DNA from: an uncultured Prosthecobacter sp.
GTDB taxonomy: Bacteria > Verrucomicrobiota > Verrucomicrobiia > Verrucomicrobiales > Verrucomicrobiaceae
Reading direction: 5' to 3'
Assembly (NCBI GenBank): GCA_937941745.1
Contig: CALDGV010000565.1
Location: forward strand, 1 to 10,227
Length of the DNA stretch: 10,227 bases
Translations under genes and position numbers: made by a program
In this document: one piece after another, positions 1 to 6,164 of the stretch
How positions within the stretch are numbered: position 1 is the stretch's first letter
Layout of the letters: every line of letters starts with the position of its first letter
The notes under the pieces: model-generated
Told to the model about the DNA's origin: nothing
Databases searched by the model: none
What the model saw: the letters and a program-made list of their open reading frames with translations, nothing else

Positions 1-724
1 GTCCGGCCTGGTCTGGGGTCCGGTCTTCCTGGCCATGATGCTCGTGGGCAGCATTCCCTTCCGCTACATCATCACGATGGTGCTCAGCGCCCTCTGCCTC
101 ATTCCGCTGATCTACTTTTTCGTCCTCAAGCCCTACCAGCAGGCCCGTATTGACCAGACCTGGTACCTGCTCACCAACCAGCAGGAGAAAGTGGACACGC
201 GCGGCCACGGCTGGGTGCCCAACTTTGTGCAGACGGCGGTGGCTTCCGCAGGCTTTGAGGGCAAGGGCCCCCTCTCGGTGAAGGTTCCTGAGCAGCGCTC
301 CATCCACCGGATGTTCTACCCGGAGGCGGAAGCCTTCAGCGACTACATCTTCAGCGTCATCTGCGAGGAGTTTGGCTTCCGGGGCTCCGTTCTTCTGCTG
401 AGCGGCATCGCCCTGCTGCTGGTGCAGGGTGTCTTCATCGCCTTCTATGCCCGAGACCAGGTGGGGAGGCTGATCGTGGTCGGAGTGGTGACGATGTTCT
501 TTGCCCACACCTTCCAAAACGCGGGCATGAACCTGTGCATGCTGCCGGTGATCGGGCTTCCCATGCCCTTCATCAGCTATGGAGGCACGTTCATGATCGT
601 CACCCTCTTCATGATGGGCATGGTCCAGAGCGTCTGGGTGCACCGGAATATCTCCCCCGTGAAGAAAAAGGCCACCGCAGGCGGCGGTCGCGAGCTCGAC
701 TTCGAGGATGACGAGGAGGATTAA
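1..724 (+). CDS. rodA: RodA, SEDS-family peptidoglycan glycosyltransferase (5'-truncated, C-terminal part only)
   Basis: SEDS proteins polymerise lipid II into glycan strands in the inner membrane; RodA does this for side-wall elongation with a class B PBP. The frame is open from base 2, so the gene starts outside the window and about 240 C-terminal residues are visible. A membrane segment ends in FFVLKPYQQARI, followed by a long extracytoplasmic loop with QTAVASAGFEGKG (RodA-like QS.IAIGSGG..GKG), then YPEAEAFSDYIFSVICEEFG, matching the family's PE..TDFIFA..EE block. The Asp at 341-343 corresponds to the essential SEDS aspartate. Further membrane segments contain GRL, NAGMNLCMLPVIGLPMPFISYGGT (family NIGM..GLLPVTGIPLPFISYGGS) and a final hydrophobic helix. 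The cytoplasmic tail is basic, then strongly acidic (LDFEDDEED). RodA fits better than FtsW because of FFVLKPYQQARI and the arrangement of the loop. It converges on opgH with only 8 bp between the stop codons. Confidence 0.93.
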   Translation, partial: SGLVWGPVFLAMMLVGSIPFRYIITMVLSALCLIPLIYFFVLKPYQQARIDQTWYLLTNQQEKVDTRGHGWVPNFVQTAVASAGFEGKGPLSVKVPEQRSIHRMFYPEAEAFSDYIFSVICEEFGFRGSVLLLSGIALLLVQGVFIAFYARDQVGRLIVVGVVTMFFAHTFQNAGMNLCMLPVIGLPMPFISYGGTFMIVTLFMMGMVQSVWVHRNISPVKKKATAGGGRELDFEDDEED

Positions 725-732
725 GGTTCAAG

Positions 733-2889
733 TTAGGCCGCGACGGGCTGCGGCTCGACCGGCTGGGCCAGCGTGTGCGTGAACGGATTGCTGGCGGCCA
801 GATTGTACTGCCGGATCGCCGTGGCCCAGAAGGGTGCCAGATCGCTGTCTCGCGCAGACCAGAGGCGGTAGTGGATGTCCGTCATGATCTCGGTGTCGTG
901 AATCATGGCCTTCATCTCCTGCGGACTGAGGGCGCTGGGCCCCTGCTTGATCAGGCGGTCGGCAATCTGATCAAGGTAGGCGCGCGACACATTGATGCTC
1001 TTGCGACGGCGCAGCAGGGAGACGTGCAGGCCGTTCACATACGGGTCGAGACAGACCTGGAGCAGCCCATGGTATTTCTCCAGTTCGGGCGGCAGGTGAA
1101 TGCGGCCTTTGATTTCCGCGAGGCTGGCATTCATCGTGGCGAGCACTCCCGGCGGCTCGGTTTCCTCAGGGGTCAGGAAGAGTCCGAAGCGCAGCCCGGA
1201 CCTCTTGCCTGAAACGAGGATGCCCATCGGGATCGCCAGCAACAAGGCGGCGAGGATGGGGCTGATCCACAGCAGAAATCCATGGGAGACCATCCAGGCG
1301 ATGACGGACCAGACGATGCCGATGGCGGTGACATGCCAGAGATTGAAAAAGACCTCCGCCCAATCCACACGACCATCGAGCTTGCGACGCTGAGTCACCC
1401 AGGTCACTCCCTTGCCCAGGACGGTGTACACGACGAACTGGGAATGGAAGAGCATGAGCACCGGCGCCATCAGGGTGAAAACCCAGGTGTCCGCAAGGCT
1501 GCTGAAGAAGGTCTGCACACGGCCTTTGAAGGGCTTTTGCAGGCGTCCGGTGATCATCTCATCGAGCAGGATGGCAAACTTGGGCAGGAAGATCAGCATG
1601 GCCGTGAGCCCCAGGAGGATCTTCATGGCCAGCACCGCCTGTGCGCTGCCGAGGGCCACCGGAGTAGCCGCGAGGAAGGTGGAAAACACCAGGAAAAGCA
1701 GCCAGAGCAGGCTGCTGGCATAGCTGAGAATGCCGTGGGCGAAGTTAATCCGGCTCATGAAGTGCCAGCCCTTGGCAAACAGCAGCCAGAAGTGCTGCAT
1801 GTTGCCCTGGCACCAGCGGCGGTCACGCTTCAGCATGTCCACCAGCGTGGGGGGACCCTCCTCATAGCTCCCGCGGGTGGTCGGCAGCAGGCGCACGGCA
1901 TAGCCGGCCTTCCTCATCAGCGCTGCCTCCACAAAGTCATGGCTCAAAATGTGCCCGCCAAAGGGCTCCTTGCCCGGCAGCGGCGGCAGAGCGCAGTATT
2001 TGATGAAGGGTTCCAGGCGGATGATGGCGTTGTGGCCCCAAAAATTCGCCTCGCCGCATTGCCAGTAATCCAGGCCATCCATGAACGGAGCGCCATAAAG
2101 GGCCTGGGCGAACTGCATCACGCGCCCGAGCAGGGTCTCCGCCCCGATCTGCTTGGGGAAGGTCTGAAGGATGCCGATGCCCGGATTCTTCTCCATGATG
2201 CGCACCATGCTGGTGAGCAGGCCGCCGGACATCAGGCTGTCCGCATCCAGCACGATCATGTAGCGGTAACGCTTGCCCCAGCGGCGGCAGAAGTCGGAGA
2301 CATTGCCGCTCTTGCGGTTGATGGGCTTGCGGCGGCGGCGATAGAAAATGCGCCCGAAGGCATTGAGCTGCCGGCAGAGCTCCAGCCAGGCCGTCTCCTC
2401 CTCGATCCACTGGCTTGGCTGGTTCGAATCACTGAGGATGAAGATGTCGAAGTTCTTCGAATGGCCCGTCTGCTCCAGGGAGAGGTAGATGGAACGCAGG
2501 CCTTCAAAGACACGGGTCACGTCCTCGTTGAAGACCGGCATGACGATGGCCGTGCTGGCGGTGATCTCCGCATCATGATCCTCGGGCTTGAGCGTGCGCC
2601 ATAGGTTCAGCGGGTCCGGCTTGGGCCGGTTCATCAGCCACATGCCAAAGATGGCGGTCCAGAAGCCGACATTGAGCTGGTAGTAGAGGGGGAGGAAGGT
2701 AGCCAGCAGCAGCCACTCCGCCTTTCTCATCCCCTGCTCCGCCAGGTAGGTGTACATCAGCCAGGTGCCCACAATGGTGCCCAGGCCAACGAAGGAGAAG
2801 AAGGTGGCACGGCGCATCCGGGCGATGCGCGGCGGCGGCATCCCTGCGGTGGCGTTGATGTTGGCGGTCTGCGAGCCGATCACACTCAT
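733..2889 (-). CDS. opgH: Glucans biosynthesis glucosyltransferase OpgH/MdoH
   Basis: Inner-membrane GT2 glucosyltransferase that polymerises and exports the beta-glucan backbone of osmoregulated periplasmic glucans from UDP-glucose. The 718-residue product has two N-terminal membrane segments (about 29-50 and 59-85), then a cytoplasmic GT2 domain: MPVFNED (117-123), LSDSN (152-156), the DADS metal-binding motif (215-218), HDFVEA (317-322) and RDRRWCQGN (355-363), which is the QxxRW-like motif in its OpgH form. FWGHNAIIRLEPF and GGHILSHDFVEA are characteristic of OpgH rather than cellulose synthase. Several membrane helices follow (about 385-410, 418-442, 468-492, 517-560), then a soluble C-terminal region. 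It is shorter than the E. coli enzyme (about 847 residues), largely because the cytoplasmic N-terminus before the first helix is only about 28 residues. The ATG overlaps the stop of the upstream small gene (ATGA) and no Shine-Dalgarno is visible, which suggests translational coupling. No opgG is in the window. Confidence 0.95.
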   Translation of the reverse strand: MSVIGSQTANINATAGMPPPRIARMRRATFFSFVGLGTIVGTWLMYTYLAEQGMRKAEWLLLATFLPLYYQLNVGFWTAIFGMWLMNRPKPDPLNLWRTLKPEDHDAEITASTAIVMPVFNEDVTRVFEGLRSIYLSLEQTGHSKNFDIFILSDSNQPSQWIEEETAWLELCRQLNAFGRIFYRRRRKPINRKSGNVSDFCRRWGKRYRYMIVLDADSLMSGGLLTSMVRIMEKNPGIGILQTFPKQIGAETLLGRVMQFAQALYGAPFMDGLDYWQCGEANFWGHNAIIRLEPFIKYCALPPLPGKEPFGGHILSHDFVEAALMRKAGYAVRLLPTTRGSYEEGPPTLVDMLKRDRRWCQGNMQHFWLLFAKGWHFMSRINFAHGILSYASSLLWLLFLVFSTFLAATPVALGSAQAVLAMKILLGLTAMLIFLPKFAILLDEMITGRLQKPFKGRVQTFFSSLADTWVFTLMAPVLMLFHSQFVVYTVLGKGVTWVTQRRKLDGRVDWAEVFFNLWHVTAIGIVWSVIAWMVSHGFLLWISPILAALLLAIPMGILVSGKRSGLRFGLFLTPEETEPPGVLATMNASLAEIKGRIHLPPELEKYHGLLQVCLDPYVNGLHVSLLRRRKSINVSRAYLDQIADRLIKQGPSALSPQEMKAMIHDTEIMTDIHYRLWSARDSDLAPFWATAIRQYNLAASNPFTHTLAQPVEPQPVAA

Positions 2890-3464
2890 GTGAGAAGGAA
2901 GTAAAGGTAGCCGAGCACGCCGCCAACGATGCCGATGAGAAGGGAGTAACGAAGGATGGGATGGCGGCCCAGGCGGTCAAAAGTGTCCTCGGCCACATCG
3001 GAAACGATGCCGAGATCCATGTCACGCGGGGTCATCTTGCTGATGCTCATGCCCGGACCGGAGGTGCGGATGGCGTTGCGCATGGCCTCGCGCATGTCAT
3101 CGGGCAGGTTCTCCTTGTCCAAAAAGAAGTTCGGCCAGCGTGATGGACCGCCACTGAGGTGAAAGCCGAGGCGCCCGGCGGCCTCCAACTGGCTCTCATT
3201 GAGGTTCATGTCGCTGTAGATCGCCGCCAGCCACTCCCGCATCATCAGGCGGGCCTGCTCGATGCTGTGGGTCGTCGGCGTCCGGGAAGGGTCCTTCTGA
3301 TGCGCCACGGCCGCACGGCGGAGAGTTTCCAGAATGAGCTGGGTGCGGCGGATGCGGTTGTGGAGCTGGTAGGACCGAAAGTAGTCGGCGAGGCGGGCAT
3401 AGGCCTCGTTCCACTCTTCCTCGGTGCCAGTCTCGGGGGCGAACTGAATGTTGACGGCTTCCAT
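2886..3464 (-). CDS. Unrecognised 192-residue protein with C-terminal membrane anchor, coupled to opgH
   Basis: I do not recognise a family. The product has no signal peptide. Residues about 16-60 and 66-86 look helical and charged (EEWNEAYARLADYFRSYQL, then RIRRTQLILETLRRAAV). A middle part contains GGPSRWPNFFLDKENLPDDM (105-124). Residues about 170-191 form one hydrophobic stretch (ILRYSLLIGIVGGVLGYLYF) with almost nothing after it, so a tail-anchored topology with the bulk in the cytoplasm is likely. The stop overlaps the opgH start by 4 bp (positions 2886-2889), so the two genes form a coupled operon with this one first. Start chosen: ATG at 3464-3462, the only one giving the full helical N-terminus; no Shine-Dalgarno precedes it. 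A role as an accessory or regulator of OpgH is inference from position only. The coding status is supported by the overlap, the anchor and the sensible composition. Confidence 0.85.
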   Translation of the reverse strand: MEAVNIQFAPETGTEEEWNEAYARLADYFRSYQLHNRIRRTQLILETLRRAAVAHQKDPSRTPTTHSIEQARLMMREWLAAIYSDMNLNESQLEAAGRLGFHLSGGPSRWPNFFLDKENLPDDMREAMRNAIRTSGPGMSISKMTPRDMDLGIVSDVAEDTFDRLGRHPILRYSLLIGIVGGVLGYLYFLLT

Positions 3465-3579
3465 GAAGGCTCAAAAGCGAGCGCGCGGAGAATGCGCGGG
3501 AGGCTCCAAAGGGGAAGCGGAAAAATGCACCCTCCTCAGCTCCGCTTACGAAGTAATCGCCTCCTGGCCGAAAGGGTGG
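3465..3579. promoter_or_regulatory. 115-bp intergenic region upstream of the small gene/opgH operon
   Basis: Separates the beta-helix gene stop from the start of the small gene, both read leftwards. It must hold either the promoter of the small gene/opgH pair or read-through leader. I see no convincing -35/-10 pair and no Shine-Dalgarno. It contains a perfect 7-base inverted repeat (see the separate entry). Confidence 0.3.
3515..3547. repeat. Inverted repeat AAGCGGA / TCCGCTT
   Basis: AAGCGGA at 3515-3521 is repeated in reverse complement (TCCGCTT) at 3541-3547, with 19 bases between. Read leftwards it lies 33-65 bases after the beta-helix gene stop, and a run of T (3525-3521) ends at the distal arm. 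It could be a weak terminator for that gene or an operator half-site pair for the next. The long loop and missing trailing T-run argue against a standard intrinsic terminator. Confidence 0.3.
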
Positions 3580-4764
3580 CTACGGGGCACTCCGACCTTG
3601 CTTCAGCCGGGCCAGGACCTCACGCCGCATCTCATCGCCCATGGCCGTCAGTATTGCCTCCAGCTCTGCCTGTCCGGCGACCTCCAGACTTCCCCGGGCA
3701 TCAAATTCGATGTTTTCCAGGGTCAACCGCCGACCGTTCAGAACCGCCGTGGAGGTGATCAAGGCTGGCTTGGTAGGCCCGACCCGCCGGAAGAGCACAT
3801 TGTCCACCTCCAGTTCGCAACGCTTGCCTTCCCTGCCCGTAACCACAAAGGGGTTCTGAGCCGAGGAAAGCACGATGGCGTTGCTCAGCTTGTAGCGGCC
3901 TTCATCCAGGAAAAACAGGTCGTAGCCAATGCAGTCAGCGATGAAGACCCGGTTGTAGCTCGTTTTCGCCGCCACGGTGTCGCAAATGCCCGTGCTGTTG
4001 CCCAGGCTGACAAAACCCTCCACGCGATACTCCGCCGTTTCATGGGCGCTGATGCCATCATCGCCGCATTCGATGGCGCGGATGTTTTCAAACAACACGT
4101 CCCGGCAGTCGCCGTGAATGTTGAAACCGTCGTTGTAGGGATGGGTGGCGGTCAGGTTGCGAATGACCAGATGCGCGTTTTCGCCGCTCATCTGCACCCC
4201 GGCACTGCGCACCGGAACGCTGATGTCTGCCTCAGTGAGTTTCACTCCAGGAGCCAGCCTGATGAAAAAGCTGCCAAAGACCTGCTTCGAGGGTGGCTTT
4301 TCGCGTGCAGCATCCTGAACGAAAGTCCACTCCCCCGGCTGAAGTTCCTCCGGCTTCTTGAAAGGTGCATGCAGGCCCTTCGAAGTGCGCCCCATGTGCT
4401 GCATGCGCCCGTGGATCCGGAAAAACCACCGCCCCAAAATGGCCGCGTCCAGCCTGGGCAGGAGGTCTTCAGCCTCAAACAAGCCAGGGGCCACCTCCCG
4501 CCACTGGCTAGGATCAGCCGGGTCCGACCCCTCCAGGACGGCCCCATGCCCATCCAGGGTGATGGGCTTGCCAGGCAGGCCCTTTTTGCCATGGAAGCCG
4601 GCATAATCACGATACACCCGCGTTTCGAGATGGATGGTGTCCCCAGGCTGGGCTGCCTTGATCGCCTGGGCGATGGTGGGCACGTCGCGCCCCACGTGAA
4701 TGTCAGCGGCCATCAAGCCAGCGGCAGAAACCAGGAGGAAGCTCGGAAGAAACAGACGGAACAT
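3580..4764 (-). CDS. Exported right-handed parallel beta-helix protein, pectate-lyase/GH28-like fold
   Basis: 394 residues. Residues 1-20 (MFRLFLPSFLLVSAAGLMAA, then DIHV) are a good signal peptide, so the product is exported. IHVGRDVPTIAQAIKAAQPGDTIHLETRVYRDY (22-54) and PGKPITLDGHGAVLEGSDPADPSQW (64-88) are the typical opening of secreted parallel beta-helix proteins. Helix coils run from about 185 to 355 with repeating NLTATH / NIRAIE / NVLFRR / NIEFDA turns. YNDGFNIHG (210-218) followed by CGDDGISAHE (233-242) recalls the NTDG and GDD motifs of GH28 polygalacturonases, but I see no GHG motif. A charged helical tail closes the protein (about 364-394). Such proteins bind or cleave polysaccharides; the substrate is unknown. 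Start ATG at 4764-4762 is set by the signal peptide; no Shine-Dalgarno is evident. It is divergent from the GT-B gene, with 132 bp between. Confidence 0.88.
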   Translation of the reverse strand: MFRLFLPSFLLVSAAGLMAADIHVGRDVPTIAQAIKAAQPGDTIHLETRVYRDYAGFHGKKGLPGKPITLDGHGAVLEGSDPADPSQWREVAPGLFEAEDLLPRLDAAILGRWFFRIHGRMQHMGRTSKGLHAPFKKPEELQPGEWTFVQDAAREKPPSKQVFGSFFIRLAPGVKLTEADISVPVRSAGVQMSGENAHLVIRNLTATHPYNDGFNIHGDCRDVLFENIRAIECGDDGISAHETAEYRVEGFVSLGNSTGICDTVAAKTSYNRVFIADCIGYDLFFLDEGRYKLSNAIVLSSAQNPFVVTGREGKRCELEVDNVLFRRVGPTKPALITSTAVLNGRRLTLENIEFDARGSLEVAGQAELEAILTAMGDEMRREVLARLKQGRSAP

Positions 4765-4896
4765 GAAGCGGACAAAACGTTACTTCCACCGCAGACATTC
4801 CGACCGAATGGCCGCCCGCGTGACGGCTTGCAATTCTCGTTCCAAGCTCAACAACCTTCATTCAGCGTTACCAACACCCTTCTTTGAACCCGCAGC
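4765..4896. promoter_or_regulatory. 132-bp divergent intergenic region (beta-helix gene / GT-B gene)
   Basis: Lies between two divergent starts, so promoters for both genes should be here. TTGCAA near 4828 could be a -35 element for the rightward gene, but I find no good -10 at the right distance. Neither start has a recognisable Shine-Dalgarno. No clear inverted repeat was seen. The call rests on gene orientation alone. Confidence 0.4.
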
Positions 4897-6156
4897 ATGG
4901 CCCGAATCGCCCTTCTTCCTTTTGGCAGCGCAGGTGATGTCTTTCCCTTCCTCTGGCTGGGCAGGCTGCTCCAAAGCCGGGGACATCAGGTCACGATGAT
5001 CACCGCCTGCCTGTTCGAGGAGGTGGTCCGCTCCGCCGGCCTGGAGGTCGTGCCACTGGGGCAAGTCGAGGTATTTGAGCGGATGGTGGCCGACCCGCGC
5101 ATCTGGAAGCTCTATCAGGGCACCAAGATGGTCTTCGAATTCGCTGGAGAGTGCGTGGAGAGTTTCCTGGCTCCGATCGAGCAGCGCCAGGGCACCGAGG
5201 AGGCATTTGACCTGCTGCTGGCGCCCTGCACTGCCTTTGGTGCCAGGATCGCGCGAGAGGCGCATGGCATCCCGATGATCTCTGTGCACCTCCAGCCAGC
5301 CGTCATGATTAGTGCCTATGAGACACCCGTGCTGTTTCCCGGCATGGAGCACTTTCAAAGGCTGCCGCTTTGGCTCCGCCGATGGCTGATCCGCCTGCCC
5401 AATCCGGCGGACCGCTTCGCAGCGCCTGCGGTGGCCAGAGCCTGCGCCAAACGAGGAGTCACCCCACCGCGCAGCTTGTGGTGGGATTGGGCACATTCGC
5501 CCGATGGCACGCTCTGCCTGTTTCCCGAATGGTTTGCCGCCGCGCAGCCGGACTGGCCAGCAGGTATCCAGCAGTGGGATTTTCCCCTCGAAGACCTGGC
5601 GCAGGAACAAACCCTCAGCCCGGCGCTGCGCAGCTTTCTCGCCGCAGGCAGCCCGCCAGTGGTCTTCACCCCCGGAAGCGCCAACGAGCACGCCCGGCAT
5701 TTCTTCAAAGTGGCCCAGGAAGCAGTGACCCGGCTCGGCCTGCGGGCCGTCTTTGCCACACGGAAGCTCGAGCAACTTCCCCCGGACCTTCCGCCCAGCA
5801 TCCTGGCCGTGGAATACGTGCCCTTTTCGGCGCTGCTGCCGCAAGCCTCGGTGTTTGTCCACCACGGCGGCATCGGCACGCTGTCCCAAGGCTTTGCTGC
5901 CGGCTTGCCTCAGCTCATCATGGCCATGGCGCATGATCAGCCGGACAATGCCTGGCGTTTGCAGCGCCTGGGAGCCGGCCTTGGCCTCACGCCGCGCAGC
6001 TTCACTGCGGAAACAGTCTGCGCATCCCTGCAGAGGCTGCTGAACGAACCCTCCTTCCGCCTGGCAGCCAAGGCAGCCCAGGAAAAAACACAGAACCGAC
6101 GTCCGTCGGCAGATCTCGCCAGCTGGATCGAAGCCAGGCTCAAACCTCGCCGCTGA
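4897..6156 (+). CDS. GT-B glycosyltransferase, GT1/UGT/RhlB-like
   Basis: 419 residues, the usual length for bacterial GT1-type enzymes, which move a sugar from a nucleotide donor to a lipid, natural product or small acceptor. The N-terminal acceptor-side Rossmann domain begins at once with ARIALLPFGSAGDVFPFLWLGRLLQSRGHQVTMIT (2-36), which carries the glycine-rich GSAGDV loop. The C-terminal donor domain has VVFTPGSANEHARHFF (255-270), VEYVPFSALLPQASVFVHHGGIGTLSQGFAAGLPQLIMAMAHDQPDNAWRL (305-355): the His-His-Gly-Gly turn that contacts the diphosphate, and Asp-Gln at 347-348 expected to bind the sugar. TPGSANEHARHFF resembles the RhlB-type subgroup more than plant UGTs. There is no signal peptide and no membrane segment, so it is cytosolic or peripheral. 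Start ATG at 4897 precedes the first beta strand. It stands alone in its orientation and converges on dnaG with 8 bp between. Acceptor and donor cannot be told from sequence. Confidence 0.9.
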   Translation: MARIALLPFGSAGDVFPFLWLGRLLQSRGHQVTMITACLFEEVVRSAGLEVVPLGQVEVFERMVADPRIWKLYQGTKMVFEFAGECVESFLAPIEQRQGTEEAFDLLLAPCTAFGARIAREAHGIPMISVHLQPAVMISAYETPVLFPGMEHFQRLPLWLRRWLIRLPNPADRFAAPAVARACAKRGVTPPRSLWWDWAHSPDGTLCLFPEWFAAAQPDWPAGIQQWDFPLEDLAQEQTLSPALRSFLAAGSPPVVFTPGSANEHARHFFKVAQEAVTRLGLRAVFATRKLEQLPPDLPPSILAVEYVPFSALLPQASVFVHHGGIGTLSQGFAAGLPQLIMAMAHDQPDNAWRLQRLGAGLGLTPRSFTAETVCASLQRLLNEPSFRLAAKAAQEKTQNRRPSADLASWIEARLKPRR

Positions 6157-6163
6157 GGGCGGC
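6149..6163. terminator. Short hairpin at the GT-B/dnaG convergent junction
   Basis: GCCGC at 6149-6153 and GCGGC at 6159-6163 form a perfect 5-bp stem with the loop TGAGG, which contains the GT-B stop codon. It fills the 8-bp gap between the two stop codons (the dnaG stop is at 6167-6165). There is no T-run on either side, so a terminator role is only possible. Confidence 0.25.
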
Positions 6164-6164
6164 A

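Noticed and set aside
1282..2604. 440-codon open frame on the + strand opposite opgH
   Set aside because: It lies antisense within a well-supported opgH, has low-complexity His/Gln/Glu/Ala-rich composition and no domain; long antisense frames are expected in GC-rich genes.
3479..3506. GAGC...GCTC and CGCGC...GCGCG inverted repeats upstream of the small gene
   Set aside because: Very short, imperfect together, and made of the commonest bases in the region; no T-run or regulator context supports them.
3448..4887. 479-codon open frame on the + strand across the beta-helix gene
   Set aside because: The opposite strand has a signal peptide and clear beta-helix motifs; this frame has no recognisable motif and spans an intergenic region.
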